Positions 21,195 through 30,743 of a stretch of 64,000 nucleotides of DNA are shown here, piece by piece. Source of the DNA: Agarophyton chilense (taxonomy: Eukaryota; Rhodophyta; Florideophyceae; Gracilariales; Gracilariaceae). Each line of letters opens with the position of its first letter. Position 1 is the first letter of the stretch. Under the pieces are notes generated by a model. The model did no database searches. It saw only the letters and a program-made list of their open reading frames with translations, and had not been told where the DNA came from. The stretch covers positions 372,001 to 436,000 of the forward strand of contig JARGXX010000079.1 in NCBI GenBank assembly GCA_030374765.1, in the 5' to 3' direction. The position numbers and the translations under genes were made by a program.

Positions 21195-22922
21195 ATGAGA
21201 TCATCACTATCAGTACTATTTGCCCTCCCGTCCGTTTTATACTTTTCTATCACTGTGACGCACTCTACGGCTTATTCGAAACTTATCGATCCATTTTCAA
21301 CATCCACACGATCAGCGGCTGCCCCTGTAACCGTACCACTTTCCGGTGGACTTTTGCACGTATCTGGCTTTTTCGTGAATGCCTCAGTAGGCGGCCAGCC
21401 GTTCACCCTCCAGATTGATACATCCTATTCTTCTCTTGTCGTTCCTCGCCATGGATGCGTCGGCTGTCGCACAGGTGATCATCGCTACGATCCTAACTCT
21501 TCAAGAGAAGCCGCAGTAATTCCGTGCGGGGATGACGTCTGTCGACCTGTTTCTAACCAATGTAGCTCTAAAAAATGCTTCAGTTGTTCTAAATCTGGAA
21601 ACTGCTGCGTGAAGGATACGCAAAATTGCGCCTTTAACATGTTTTATGGTGACGGTTCTAGCGGTAATGGGACTTTGTACAGAGACGTACTCCGCATTGG
21701 AAGTCTCCAGGCGTCTCTACTTTTAGGTGCCATGCACGAAGAGTCCCGTAACTTTGAGCTTCCTTACACAGATGGAGTCCTTGGTATGGCCTTCCAACAG
21801 GGTGCGTGCCATCCGGCTTGCATTCCTCCGGCCATGGACGCAATTATCAACCAAACTGGGATTGCGAATGTTTTCACCATCTGTGTTTCTCGCTTTGGAG
21901 GTACCCTGGTCCTCGGCGCAGCGGATAAGTCGTTGTCCATTTCGGATTACAGGTATATTCCTATACAAGATGCTCCCGACCCGAAACGCTATGTAATTCC
22001 TGCTAAACCACAATGGAAAATCGGAAACAGAACGATAAGTGTTCCGTCTGTAACAGCGGCCGTGTGGTCAACAGCTACCACCCAGATCGCATTCTCCAAG
22101 ACAACGTTCCTTAATATTTTGGATCATCTTATGGAGCATTACTGTCATATTCCGGACCTCTGCAGCACAAGCAGTTGGTTTCGTCCACAATCATGTTCCT
22201 TTATTCCGGAGGAGACCATTGCAGCGATGCCAAGCATAACCATTCCTCTCACAGATGAAATTTCAATTACACTAAACCCGGATGACTACCTTATCAAGTA
22301 CCGAATAGTTGATGGTAGACGCCACCGCTGCGTCGCAATGATAGCAACTGACAGTCTTCTGGAGAAAGGATATGGACTATTGCTAGGCGCAGCGGTTTTA
22401 AGAAGATACGCTGTGGTATTCGACCGCGGTGCTTATAGAGTGGGTGTTGCCGAAGCCAATTTGACCAATTGCGGTCCAGGGACTGGGTCTGAGGATGGAC
22501 TGCCAGGAGGACGAGAAGAGCGAGACAACGGTATTGTCCTCACTGCTGACTCTGTTCCAGCATCTGCTACGGATTCCAGCGCAGGCAGCGAGGAGGAAAA
22601 GCAGTTGGAAGAAGCCGAAGTATGTCGTGCTCAGAAGTCCTGTTCAAGTTGCGCCAACCAATCTACATGTAGCTTTGGCTACCAGACAGGCCGTTGCGTC
22701 CCAATTCACGAAGCAACCAAGATTCCGTATCCGTTTTGCGTAGGGGCGTTTTGCGCCTGTTTCGCTGTCGGTGGTTCTGGATGGTACTTCGGAATAGTAA
22801 TAGGAGGTTTGCTAGGGGTTACGGTCGTTGTCGTTCTGGTATTAGTGTATCGGAAGAGACAACAACGTAATCGGTATCAATTGCTTGAACAATACGAAGA
22901 GCAAGATCTTGAAACGTTTTAG
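21195..22922 (+). CDS. Membrane-anchored A1 aspartic-protease-like protein, probable pseudoenzyme
   Basis: The product of 575 residues is a type I membrane protein: signal peptide (1-26), pepsin-like two-lobe domain (about 50-425), a Cys-rich PSI-like domain (477-502), one membrane segment (about 530-552) and a short cytosolic tail with YQLL (561-564), a Yxx-hydrophobic endosomal sorting motif. The first active-site motif is IDTSYS (Asp75 kept; DTG has become DTS), the flap YGDGSS is at 151-156, and the Cys-rich insert between them resembles nepenthesin- and plasmepsin-V-type enzymes. The second lobe reads AVWSTATT (289-296) where VDSGTT is usual, so the second catalytic Asp is replaced by Ser292. 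The end of the fold (LLLGAAVLRRYAVVFDR) is intact. It is therefore likely inactive as a protease and may bind peptides. Intronless. Confidence 0.85.
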   Translation: MRSSLSVLFALPSVLYFSITVTHSTAYSKLIDPFSTSTRSAAAPVTVPLSGGLLHVSGFFVNASVGGQPFTLQIDTSYSSLVVPRHGCVGCRTGDHRYDPNSSREAAVIPCGDDVCRPVSNQCSSKKCFSCSKSGNCCVKDTQNCAFNMFYGDGSSGNGTLYRDVLRIGSLQASLLLGAMHEESRNFELPYTDGVLGMAFQQGACHPACIPPAMDAIINQTGIANVFTICVSRFGGTLVLGAADKSLSISDYRYIPIQDAPDPKRYVIPAKPQWKIGNRTISVPSVTAAVWSTATTQIAFSKTTFLNILDHLMEHYCHIPDLCSTSSWFRPQSCSFIPEETIAAMPSITIPLTDEISITLNPDDYLIKYRIVDGRRHRCVAMIATDSLLEKGYGLLLGAAVLRRYAVVFDRGAYRVGVAEANLTNCGPGTGSEDGLPGGREERDNGIVLTADSVPASATDSSAGSEEEKQLEEAEVCRAQKSCSSCANQSTCSFGYQTGRCVPIHEATKIPYPFCVGAFCACFAVGGSGWYFGIVIGGLLGVTVVVVLVLVYRKRQQRNRYQLLEQYEEQDLETF

Positions 22923-25385
22923 TGTGTAGATAAAACCTGTGTGTTTGTCTTCACGATCACGAAGTCTTTTGTGTGAGATGGAAAGGAAAACTTGGATCCC
23001 AGAATCTACGAACGAAGCAGCCATTGTCAATGGACCAATGGAGCTCTTTCATGTGATGTGACTAGCTAGTCTGTAGAACCATTGGCCTCATATGAGGTAA
23101 TTACAACATCTATAGTTTTTGTAAACTTTGACAAAATTACTAACATTTTGCACCTAGTCCACACTCTCTTCTTCTCTGACAGCATCCTTCCACACAAGAA
23201 AAGATCGTCCACAACTTGTAAACAACGTGGGCTAAGACGTCAAGTTTTACATGAAAATGCTTGTTCTGGAGGCAGTCATGACGCATAAAGGAGAACGCGA
23301 ATCGGTGCTGAACAAAGAAGCACTAAAAGTTTTGAGGCAGTTTAAGCTTTGTAGAAGTGATGCGACCAGATATCAAGAATAAAGAATGTGGTTATCAGGG
23401 GAGCCTAATATTCCGTGCACCGTTCTGAGAAAGCTGATGTTTGGCGCGAAGATATTCGTGGATTTAAAACCATACTGAAGTCTTGGGAGAGTTTCCGTGG
23501 CGATCAAAAACTTGTGCCGCCTCGTGGGTTAGGTGCGCTTGCTCGCGTGCGTCGGGTCGATCCCGATGCGAAAAGGAAAAACGTTGATGCTCGCGTGCGT
23601 GCGAGAATTACGTCAGCTGGAGAAGAGAGTCAGATGGCAAGTTGCAGTACGTCAGTCCGTTTCTTCGACTGAGTATGTTGCCTTTAATAAAATTGACCTA
23701 CCGTCTATCTGCGTCCCTTCACCGTCCTCTCGACAGATCACTGGGCGACAGAGTCGACGGGGGTCGACTCGTTTTTGTGAGCCAAGATAGTGTCGCTTTG
23801 TTCACGACCTTTCCCAACGGGAACACCATCTCGATACAGATTTGATTCTGACCGTTTGAGATCCGGCTTGGCGATTTGTGCCAAAGCCAGTCAGGCACAA
23901 CAAACTTTAGAATGATGACGCGGTTGGGAGATTGAAGGAACTTGTTTTAGTACCTGCTGGTATACAGCTGATTTTCGAGAGAATCGGCGGACCTGAAAAC
24001 TATGTATAAGTTCGGAAATCGAGAGCGCATCAGACCTTGGTTTGGTCCACCAAAGGCCTACTAACGTGAAAAAATTACATGAAGAGTGGTATGCAAGGGT
24101 TTTTAACTCTTGCGGATGAACCTTTTTTAAAGCGAGTTGAAGAAGTACTGGAAATAATACGCCAGGGGTTTAATAGATAAACTAGATGACCCGAAGCGTA
24201 AATATAGTGGTGAGGGGTTAGGATTGGTGTCAAGATGAGAGAGTTGAAGAAGCTTTTTATATAGCTAAGGGAAGATGAGGACGGGGAGAAATGAGAGACA
24301 AAAGATGAGTATTTAGAAAGAACATCTTTGCATTTGACCCCGGTTCTGAAGTCTTTTGTGAAGTTGCTGTGCTACATGGCTCAATTCAGTGCGACTCTGA
24401 GATATATAGGAGAGGAAAGGCTGAAGGGTCAGGAAGTTGAATGCGGGAGGGTTCTATAGAATTGAAAGAAACCAGGAGATTAGATAGGTCTTTTGCCAAG
24501 CCCGTCCTTGTCAAACAAAAAAGCAAAGGATAAGAAATGCGTCGCAGAAAGTTAAAGGCGATCGAATGACTTGTTCAGTACAATTTTACGGTGTTTGACT
24601 CTGTGACACACAGAAGAGTAAAAAATACAGAGAGAGGACTACCATATGATGCACAGTCTCAACTGTTTTCCACTACCAATGCATCCAGGAAAAGAAATTG
24701 CCTTCCCCTTCACTTTTGTATTGCACATTTTCCTCCACTAAAGCCTCAGAAAACAATCCACCGCGCTCATTCATGGCTGTATCTCCTTCAACAGCGCCAC
24801 TCAACGAACTTCTATCCCATGTTGATCTCTTCCTCTTATTCCAAGCTCTTCTCTTCGCAGTCAAAGCATTCATTCCACATAGCCTTTAGTTCATACGACA
24901 AAAGATGATATTCTGAACCTTCTTATTCATCAGCCTGTTCCGGCCCTTTGTCCCAATTCTCCTCTGGAGGCTGAAGCTATGTTCTACCCAGGCCGAAGAT
25001 GGGATTGTGTACAAAAGTGGCAACAATTATTCGCTTAAAAAAGACATGTTTTGATATCTAAACCAGTAGACCACCGGCATTGAAGTAAATCTCGATGAAA
25101 ACTTCACACCTGAGCTACCCCTCTGAAAGTCATGGCGCCAGGCGTTTTGAGGAAAATATAACTTCTGTCTCTCTCTCTTTATGGGTGCACTAGCCTCATT
25201 CCAGCATAGCGCATAACGCTAGTTGTCAAAGAAGCGTTCTCTCACTAAGAAGGCCAACACTCTCTCAGGCCATTTTTTAATAATATCACAAACAATAAGT
25301 CCCTGACGTTCGCTAAGGGGATGCAAAATCTCTCTCCTTGACCTCGCTCTCTTTAGGCATCTGAGGACGAAGTGTTACGCGTCGT
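22923..25385. other. Long stretch without a supported gene
   Basis: Only short frames without domains are present (for example 23415-23672 and 24591-24908). Part of it (24.2-24.5 kb) is purine-rich. It probably contains the 3' end of the LINE remains near 25.4 kb, but no poly(A) tail or terminal repeat can be pointed out. Confidence 0.4.
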
Positions 25386-27369
25386 TTAGAACGCCTGGTC
25401 TGCAATCATACACAACTTTTTTTGCAGCGCAGATGGTTTCCCAATGGATGCAAAGTTAGTGTATGTCCTACAAACTATTGCGCCAGAGTGGTTTCTGCTC
25501 TTCTGTGGGTCAATCATTTCTCCATATCTGATGAAATATAGGGCTATAAAGTGTCGGGCACATTGTTTCACGGTTATCTTCCGTCCAACTTCTGTGTAGT
25601 CTATTGGTACGTTGATCTGTGTTTCCGACGGTAATCTGAGAGCCTTCTTTGCTAAATTGTCCACCATTTCATTCCTAGAAACCGCACAATGGGTTGGAAC
25701 TCAAAGAATATCAATGTCACAGAACGACCCTACTTCACACAACATGATGGAAACCGTCTGCAGCGAGTAGCACTGGATTCGTATTGGAGATTGTAAGTTT
25801 TCGATAACACTTTGTGAGTCCGTAAGAATCCTGTCTCGTCCATTCCACTCTCTTCTGACTTTTGTCATCAATTCTGCCACTGCACTGTGCATTGCTGCAC
25901 ATTCCGCAGTAAAGGAAGACACTCCGACGCCCGCAGCGGCAATTCCTGTTATTAAGTCCAATACATACTTCCACCATATTTTGTGCGCACTTCCTCCAAC
26001 GACAGATATATTGAGCGTCTTCATTGCCTATTTGTGTCCGTCTTTATCCAGAATGTTCTTTCATTCGTTAAAAATTGCATATTACATTAGATAGATATCA
26101 TCATATGCAATAAAAATGTCCGGCGATGTTCTATAATGATGTGCAAAGTCCAGTACTGTTTGAGTGGTTTCGTGGAATTGGGCAGGATATTTCATCGAGC
26201 CTGCGTACCATCTTTCATCCCATTCGACGGCTATCTGTATCGGTTTATCTTGTTCTACTGCTGGAGGGATGCCTGCAGAAACGTCCGTTCAAATTTCGCA
26301 GTCCGCACATGGCAATTCACTCAATGCTTTCAGAGCTTGATATTGCTGTCGCTCGATGGGGTCCTCCCTTGAGCAATTTGTGTAGTGAAAGCTGTCGTAA
26401 AATCACCTGTGGGGTATGCTACTGTCTTGTCTCGGGAGCGTAGTGACGCTCAACCGTAGGGAGCGTGTTGACGATCAACCTTAGAAGGTAGACGTAGTAA
26501 ACCTCGATGGTAACAGGGCACCGTGAAAACCCACAGGGGCAAACGGCGAGGCAACAAGCCTATAAAGTGTAGGTGAACGATGGTAGGCGTCGACGTGCGG
26601 GAAAGCCTGTGTGGTAGTTGAGAAACGGTGAACCAAAAGGTCTAGTCGTGACCCAAGTGGTGCCTGTTTTTATCAGATTAGGATGGGGGAGGTGCAGTTT
26701 CCTATATGCAGTGGACTGCACTTTCCAGATCACCCGAGAGGTGCCAGCAAGGCACAGTCTCTGACCTAGTGTCAGAGACCTGGCCAGCACTGGCTACAGT
26801 GCCAGGTGGCCACTCCACTACTGTACTAAAATGAATATAATTATAATTACAATTACTAACAATTATTCAACCGGAAGGTACATGTCAACACGACAAGTGG
26901 CTGACAACACCTAGATGGTAGCTCGCCCGGAGCTGCATGGACGATGATCCCTCGCACCCATCACCTACAAGGTCAGTGCAATATATTGACAACCTCAAAG
27001 GTCAGACCTTCTGCCACTATACGACAAAAGCACAGCTTTCCTGTGTTTTGTAGAACTGGGGTTTTCGGTAATGGAGCTCGTGGCAATTTAGTAATCCCAT
27101 TCGTGATAACATACCTTCGGCCGCTTTCTTGAACGAGGATCTTTTCTTTCATATGCGTGTGAGAGATTCCAAGTTCAAGACCAACGCTGTAGGAGTGGGC
27201 GATCGGGCTGGGCTTCTCATTGCCTTTTCATACAGTTTACATGCTTGTGACATAGCTATATTGTATGAACTTTTTTGATCCAGCAATTCTTGTAGCATAT
27301 GTATTGGAGAAGATTTAGCGCAACCTGTCTGTGTCTTGGCCGCATAATTCCTGGCTCTGTCGAGATCTT
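25386..27369 (-). mobile_element. LINE retrotransposon, 3' part (RNase H side)
   Basis: Minus-strand pieces encode an RNase H domain with SFTAECAAMHSAVAEL and ILTDSQSVIENL (25.7-26.02 kb) and, after it, MVDNLAKKALRLPSE (25.39-25.67 kb), the usual end of RNase H in LINEs. Upstream, at 27.1-27.37 kb, the minus strand holds a linker region typical of sequence behind the LINE reverse transcriptase. Several frameshifts and stops make it a dead copy. The solo LTR at 26423-26963 interrupts it. The 5' part of the same LINE lies at 39123-41580; the chromovirus at 27375-39117 separates the halves. Confidence 0.75.
26423..26963 (-). mobile_element. Probable solo LTR inside the LINE, hairpin-rich
   Basis: On the plus strand it begins TGTCTTGTCTCGGG and ends CGCACCCATCA, so TG...CA ends are present on both strands. 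The flanks GCTAC (26418-26422) and CCTAC (26964-26968) agree in four of five bases, like a worn target duplication. LINE-like coding sequence is found on both sides. It contains strong hairpins such as GTCTCTGAC / GTCAGAGAC and GAGCGT / ACGCTC. Its family is not represented by a second copy in this window. Confidence 0.45.
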
Positions 27370-27374
27370 CTACT

Positions 27375-28291
27375 TGTAGAGCAACGCCCAGTTAGGGGAT
27401 ACTTGAAGATGCAACTCATAGAATGAGGATTGAACCCTCCGAGGGTTATGACTATGATCCCCTCTAAGGTGTGGTGAGGTGGCACTGTTTTATGGTTAGA
27501 GTTCGCCTATGAAGTGAAAATTCGGATGGCCCATGGTTGGATTGGCCCCGTGATACACGTGGCTTAATTTTGGCACCGATTTTCGGATATTTGTTAGAAC
27601 GTTGGACTTTTGGGCCCTGACAGTGGGATCTCCACGTGTATGGCCCTGAGCAGGTGTGCACTACTGTAGAGTTTAGTTAGTGGGCCCTACTTAGGGCGAC
27701 GAGATCTGACAGTCCGAAGCTCAGAGTAAAATGGTAACCAAAGTTGGTCTTAGATACCTTTAGAGGTTCTTCGTCGCCATCGTTTCGGACTTACAACCCG
27801 GAACGGGCTCTGGTTAGCAACGCCTGCGTAGGGACACGACTCCACTTGGAGAGTGCCCACGTTTGGGTTCCGTGCAACCACCCCCTTGGGACCGCTCAGA
27901 CGACCTGCGTGCACGATACCCCGTGGGGGTTCTGCTTACTTGTTGCGTGCTTTTTGTGTTTCCTTTCGAGGACAGGTTTTCGCCCCTGTATTGGGTTTCT
28001 TTTGTTGTTTCGCCCCTTTTCTGGTTCTCGGGTCCGGTGCCTGTTAGTGCCCGACCCTCGCCCCGTTTTTCCTCTTCGCCAGATTTTCCCCCATTCTTTG
28101 GGATACCCATACCCATTCCCGACCCAACGGTTTCTACCCCTCACCTCCGTCGGTACTACCGGAATCCCCCGTGGGAGTTACACCCCACACTACGGGTGGA
28201 ACGGAGGGCTCCGTCTCTAAGTCTGCCTCCCACAGGGAGCAAGGCTTCGAACACCTTGAGAGCACTTCCCGTCGCCGGGTTTTGCTCCACA
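27375..28291 (+). repeat. 5' LTR of the chromovirus
   Basis: 917 bp beginning TGTAGAGCAACG and ending GCTCCACA. It is GC-richer and more pyrimidine-rich in its second half, where short hairpins are frequent. The boundaries were fixed by comparison with the 3' LTR and by the target duplication. Frames inside it (27744-28220 and others) recur in the other LTR and are not genes. Confidence 0.95.
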
Positions 28292-28293
28292 AG

Positions 28294-28311
28294 TGGTCTC
28301 CCGACTTAGAA
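28294..28311 (+). other. Primer-binding site of the chromovirus
   Basis: TGGTCTCCCGACTTAGAA lies two bases behind the LTR end and starts with TGG, as expected for a site complementary to a tRNA 3' CCA end. Close variants lie behind the LTRs at 62868, 59192 and (reversed) 12360. The tRNA was not identified. Confidence 0.7.
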
Positions 28312-28518
28312 TCCGTTCTCGGACTTTTGGGTTGGTTATCCACGTGTTGGAATATCTCTTGGAAGAGGAAGCAATTTCGTGAAGATTTGTTGTAGTGGAC
28401 CCCTTTAGAAAGGGTGGAATTGGTTTTTATTTTTGTTTTGTGTTACGTCATCCGTTCTCCGGGAATCTCGTGATCGAATTTCATCGCTACCCCGAATCGT
28501 CGGTGTCGTGTCTGCAGC

Positions 28519-30549
28519 ATGTCGCCGCCTACCCGTGGTTCCAGGACTGGATCAAACCGTCAAGCGGATTCAGTGCCCCCGGCCCCGCCTAGGCCGAGGA
28601 GCTCAATTCCCGAAGGTCGGTACGACTCCGGTATCGATCCGGACTCTCGGAGAGCACCCTCAGTGGTTTCAGGTCCTCGAGAGGTCGTGGCTGTGGGCCC
28701 AGCTCCAGTGGTGGAGACCCCCTCAGCAGCACCCCGAAGTCGGGCCGACCCTGAATTACAGCGCCTGGAGACTCGAATCGATATCGCCAACGCGGCTCAC
28801 GTCGAGCTCCTTCAGGAGGTTACTACCCTCCGCCTCAAGGTGGAGGACGCCCCGGTGCGGGGAGTCGCCGATGACCTTCGTGCCCTGAGGAGGGATGTGA
28901 ACTCCCTTTTGGAAAGCTTCGGTACCCCTGGGGTCTTTATCCAGGAGTACCGGAGTCTCGTGGAGGAACACCGCGTGCAAGCGGAACGCTTCCGAGCTCG
29001 GCTGGACACCCTCGAGGCCATTATCCGTATGGACGGAGACACAGAAGCCTCGAAGGATAAACCCGACGTTTCGGAAGACGAAGAACACCGCTCCGCTAAA
29101 CGGGACCGCCGCAAGTCCAAGAAGAGGGGTCACCTCCAAGAGGATTTATCGGATTCCGATCCCAATCGCTCGTCATCGAGTTCGTCCTCCGAATCTTCGG
29201 ATAGTGAAGATGGACGCCGGTCATCCCGGGCGACTCGGTCGAAGGCTACTTACACCTCTCAAGGGGCAATCCGTACCCGGAAGAAGGGTAGGAAACACCT
29301 TGGATTAAGGGATCTGAAGCCGACGAATCCTCTCTATCGGAAGCTGCTATCGTACCGCTATTACCGGTTGGATAACCCTTCGGGAGATCGAACATCCCAC
29401 GGAACGGGTAAGATCAAGGACTACATCAAAAGGCTGAGCATCACCCTACAGAAGAGGGAGTTCACAGGAACAGACCCAATTCTGGTGCTCGATTTCCTTG
29501 CGAGGTTCGTCCAGGAGGCTGACATCCTCGGTATGAGTGAAGCGCAAGCGTATCTGGCATTACCCTATTTCTTAAAGGGGATGGCTGAAGACCAGTTCAA
29601 CTCCGTCCGTGGATCATCCCGAGCCTCGGAAGGGGGAGTCACGTGCTGGCCCGAAGCGGTGCAGTACCTCTTGAGGTCATACGCTACTGGAAATGCGATT
29701 CCGGAAGCAATCCTTGAATTAAGGGATACGCGGAAGAAGCCGATGGAAACCGAAACGGTGTATTCAACTCGCTTGAATAAAGCGTTTCACCGATGCGGGA
29801 ATGTATTCCCCGCCTACGAGAGATGCACCATGTTTTTGGATGGTTTGGACCCCTCGATAAGGGCATTGGTTGCCCGACATCGGGAAGAGAAGCGCAAGCT
29901 GACCTTCTTGGAACTGGTTCAGTACGCCCAGGCTGAGGGGGATACTCTACGTGCCCGGCAGAACCGAAAGAGTCGGCCGACACGTGCACTTCTCGCCGAT
30001 GGAGGTAACTCGTCTTTGTCACTCGCAGGAGGCCCTGCCCCTGTGGGGGTCAATGATAACATTCACTTCATGGGAAGTAACCCCGAATCTATGGGTACGT
30101 CTGAGTTGCCGTCGACATCCGCTCAGACTACGGATGAAGACCCTGCGCTCTATACCCAAGGACGGAGGGTGCCAGCCGCATCGCTACCTTTTGCGAATAC
30201 CGCTGCTCGGTTCTCTCGCCTCGGATGGAGGGATACAGCACCACGTCGCGTGGATTCACGTCCACAACCAAACCCGGCAGAGCTGATTTTCTATTTGTGT
30301 TACCTCCGTGGTCACAAAGCACCAGACTGCACATTTCCCCTGCGGGAGGGTTCACGAATTATCGCTCAGTACGAGGCTCTGACCCCTGAGGAGAAAGCTC
30401 GAGTCCCGAGTAGGTCCTATGAGGAACAAAGGATACTCCGAGCTCACCTTGCTGACAGGGATACAGAACTTGTACCCGCGAACGGGGAACAACCGGTCCC
30501 CTTCGAGGCAGCTGCACCGAATTCGGTGGGGTCCGCTTCGAAAAACTAA
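28519..30549 (+). CDS. Gag polyprotein of the chromovirus
   Basis: The frame codes for 676 residues. An N-terminal Pro/Ser-rich part is followed by a coiled coil (about 85-180), an acidic-basic linker with a serine run (about 215-235), a capsid-like helical region (about 300-440, with FTGTDPILVLDFLARFVQEA) and, near the end, a knuckle-like segment CYLRGHKAPDC (about 30.30-30.33 kb). It would form the particle shell and bind the RNA. It lies 228 bp behind the LTR and is in a different frame from pol. Related Gag pieces occur at 9.8-12 kb, 59.2-61.4 kb and 63.1-64 kb. Confidence 0.9.
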   Translation: MSPPTRGSRTGSNRQADSVPPAPPRPRSSIPEGRYDSGIDPDSRRAPSVVSGPREVVAVGPAPVVETPSAAPRSRADPELQRLETRIDIANAAHVELLQEVTTLRLKVEDAPVRGVADDLRALRRDVNSLLESFGTPGVFIQEYRSLVEEHRVQAERFRARLDTLEAIIRMDGDTEASKDKPDVSEDEEHRSAKRDRRKSKKRGHLQEDLSDSDPNRSSSSSSSESSDSEDGRRSSRATRSKATYTSQGAIRTRKKGRKHLGLRDLKPTNPLYRKLLSYRYYRLDNPSGDRTSHGTGKIKDYIKRLSITLQKREFTGTDPILVLDFLARFVQEADILGMSEAQAYLALPYFLKGMAEDQFNSVRGSSRASEGGVTCWPEAVQYLLRSYATGNAIPEAILELRDTRKKPMETETVYSTRLNKAFHRCGNVFPAYERCTMFLDGLDPSIRALVARHREEKRKLTFLELVQYAQAEGDTLRARQNRKSRPTRALLADGGNSSLSLAGGPAPVGVNDNIHFMGSNPESMGTSELPSTSAQTTDEDPALYTQGRRVPAASLPFANTAARFSRLGWRDTAPRRVDSRPQPNPAELIFYLCYLRGHKAPDCTFPLREGSRIIAQYEALTPEEKARVPSRSYEEQRILRAHLADRDTELVPANGEQPVPFEAAAPNSVGSASKN

Positions 30550-30743
30550 ACTTGGGAGTCTCCCCTGCGGGAGGGGCGTCTTCTAAGCCGGAGTTGAAGA
30601 CGCCCGAGGCGCTCCAGCTTCGCTCCCCAGCTGTGACTATCCTTTCAAGGAGAACGGCTGACACCGACGTTAACTCGGGATAGTTTAGTGTCCTCCGTCG
30701 CCCGTGGATACGGTCCCGTAATCTCCGTATTCCGGATCGAGTT

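Noticed and set aside
23415-23672. Arg/Lys/Asp-rich 85-codon plus frame
   Set aside because: Overlapped by other open frames of similar length, no motif, and no conserved neighbour.
27744-28395. Several 60-158 codon frames, repeated almost exactly at 38570-39305
   Set aside because: They lie within the two LTRs of the same element. Both strands and several frames are open because of GC-rich sequence.
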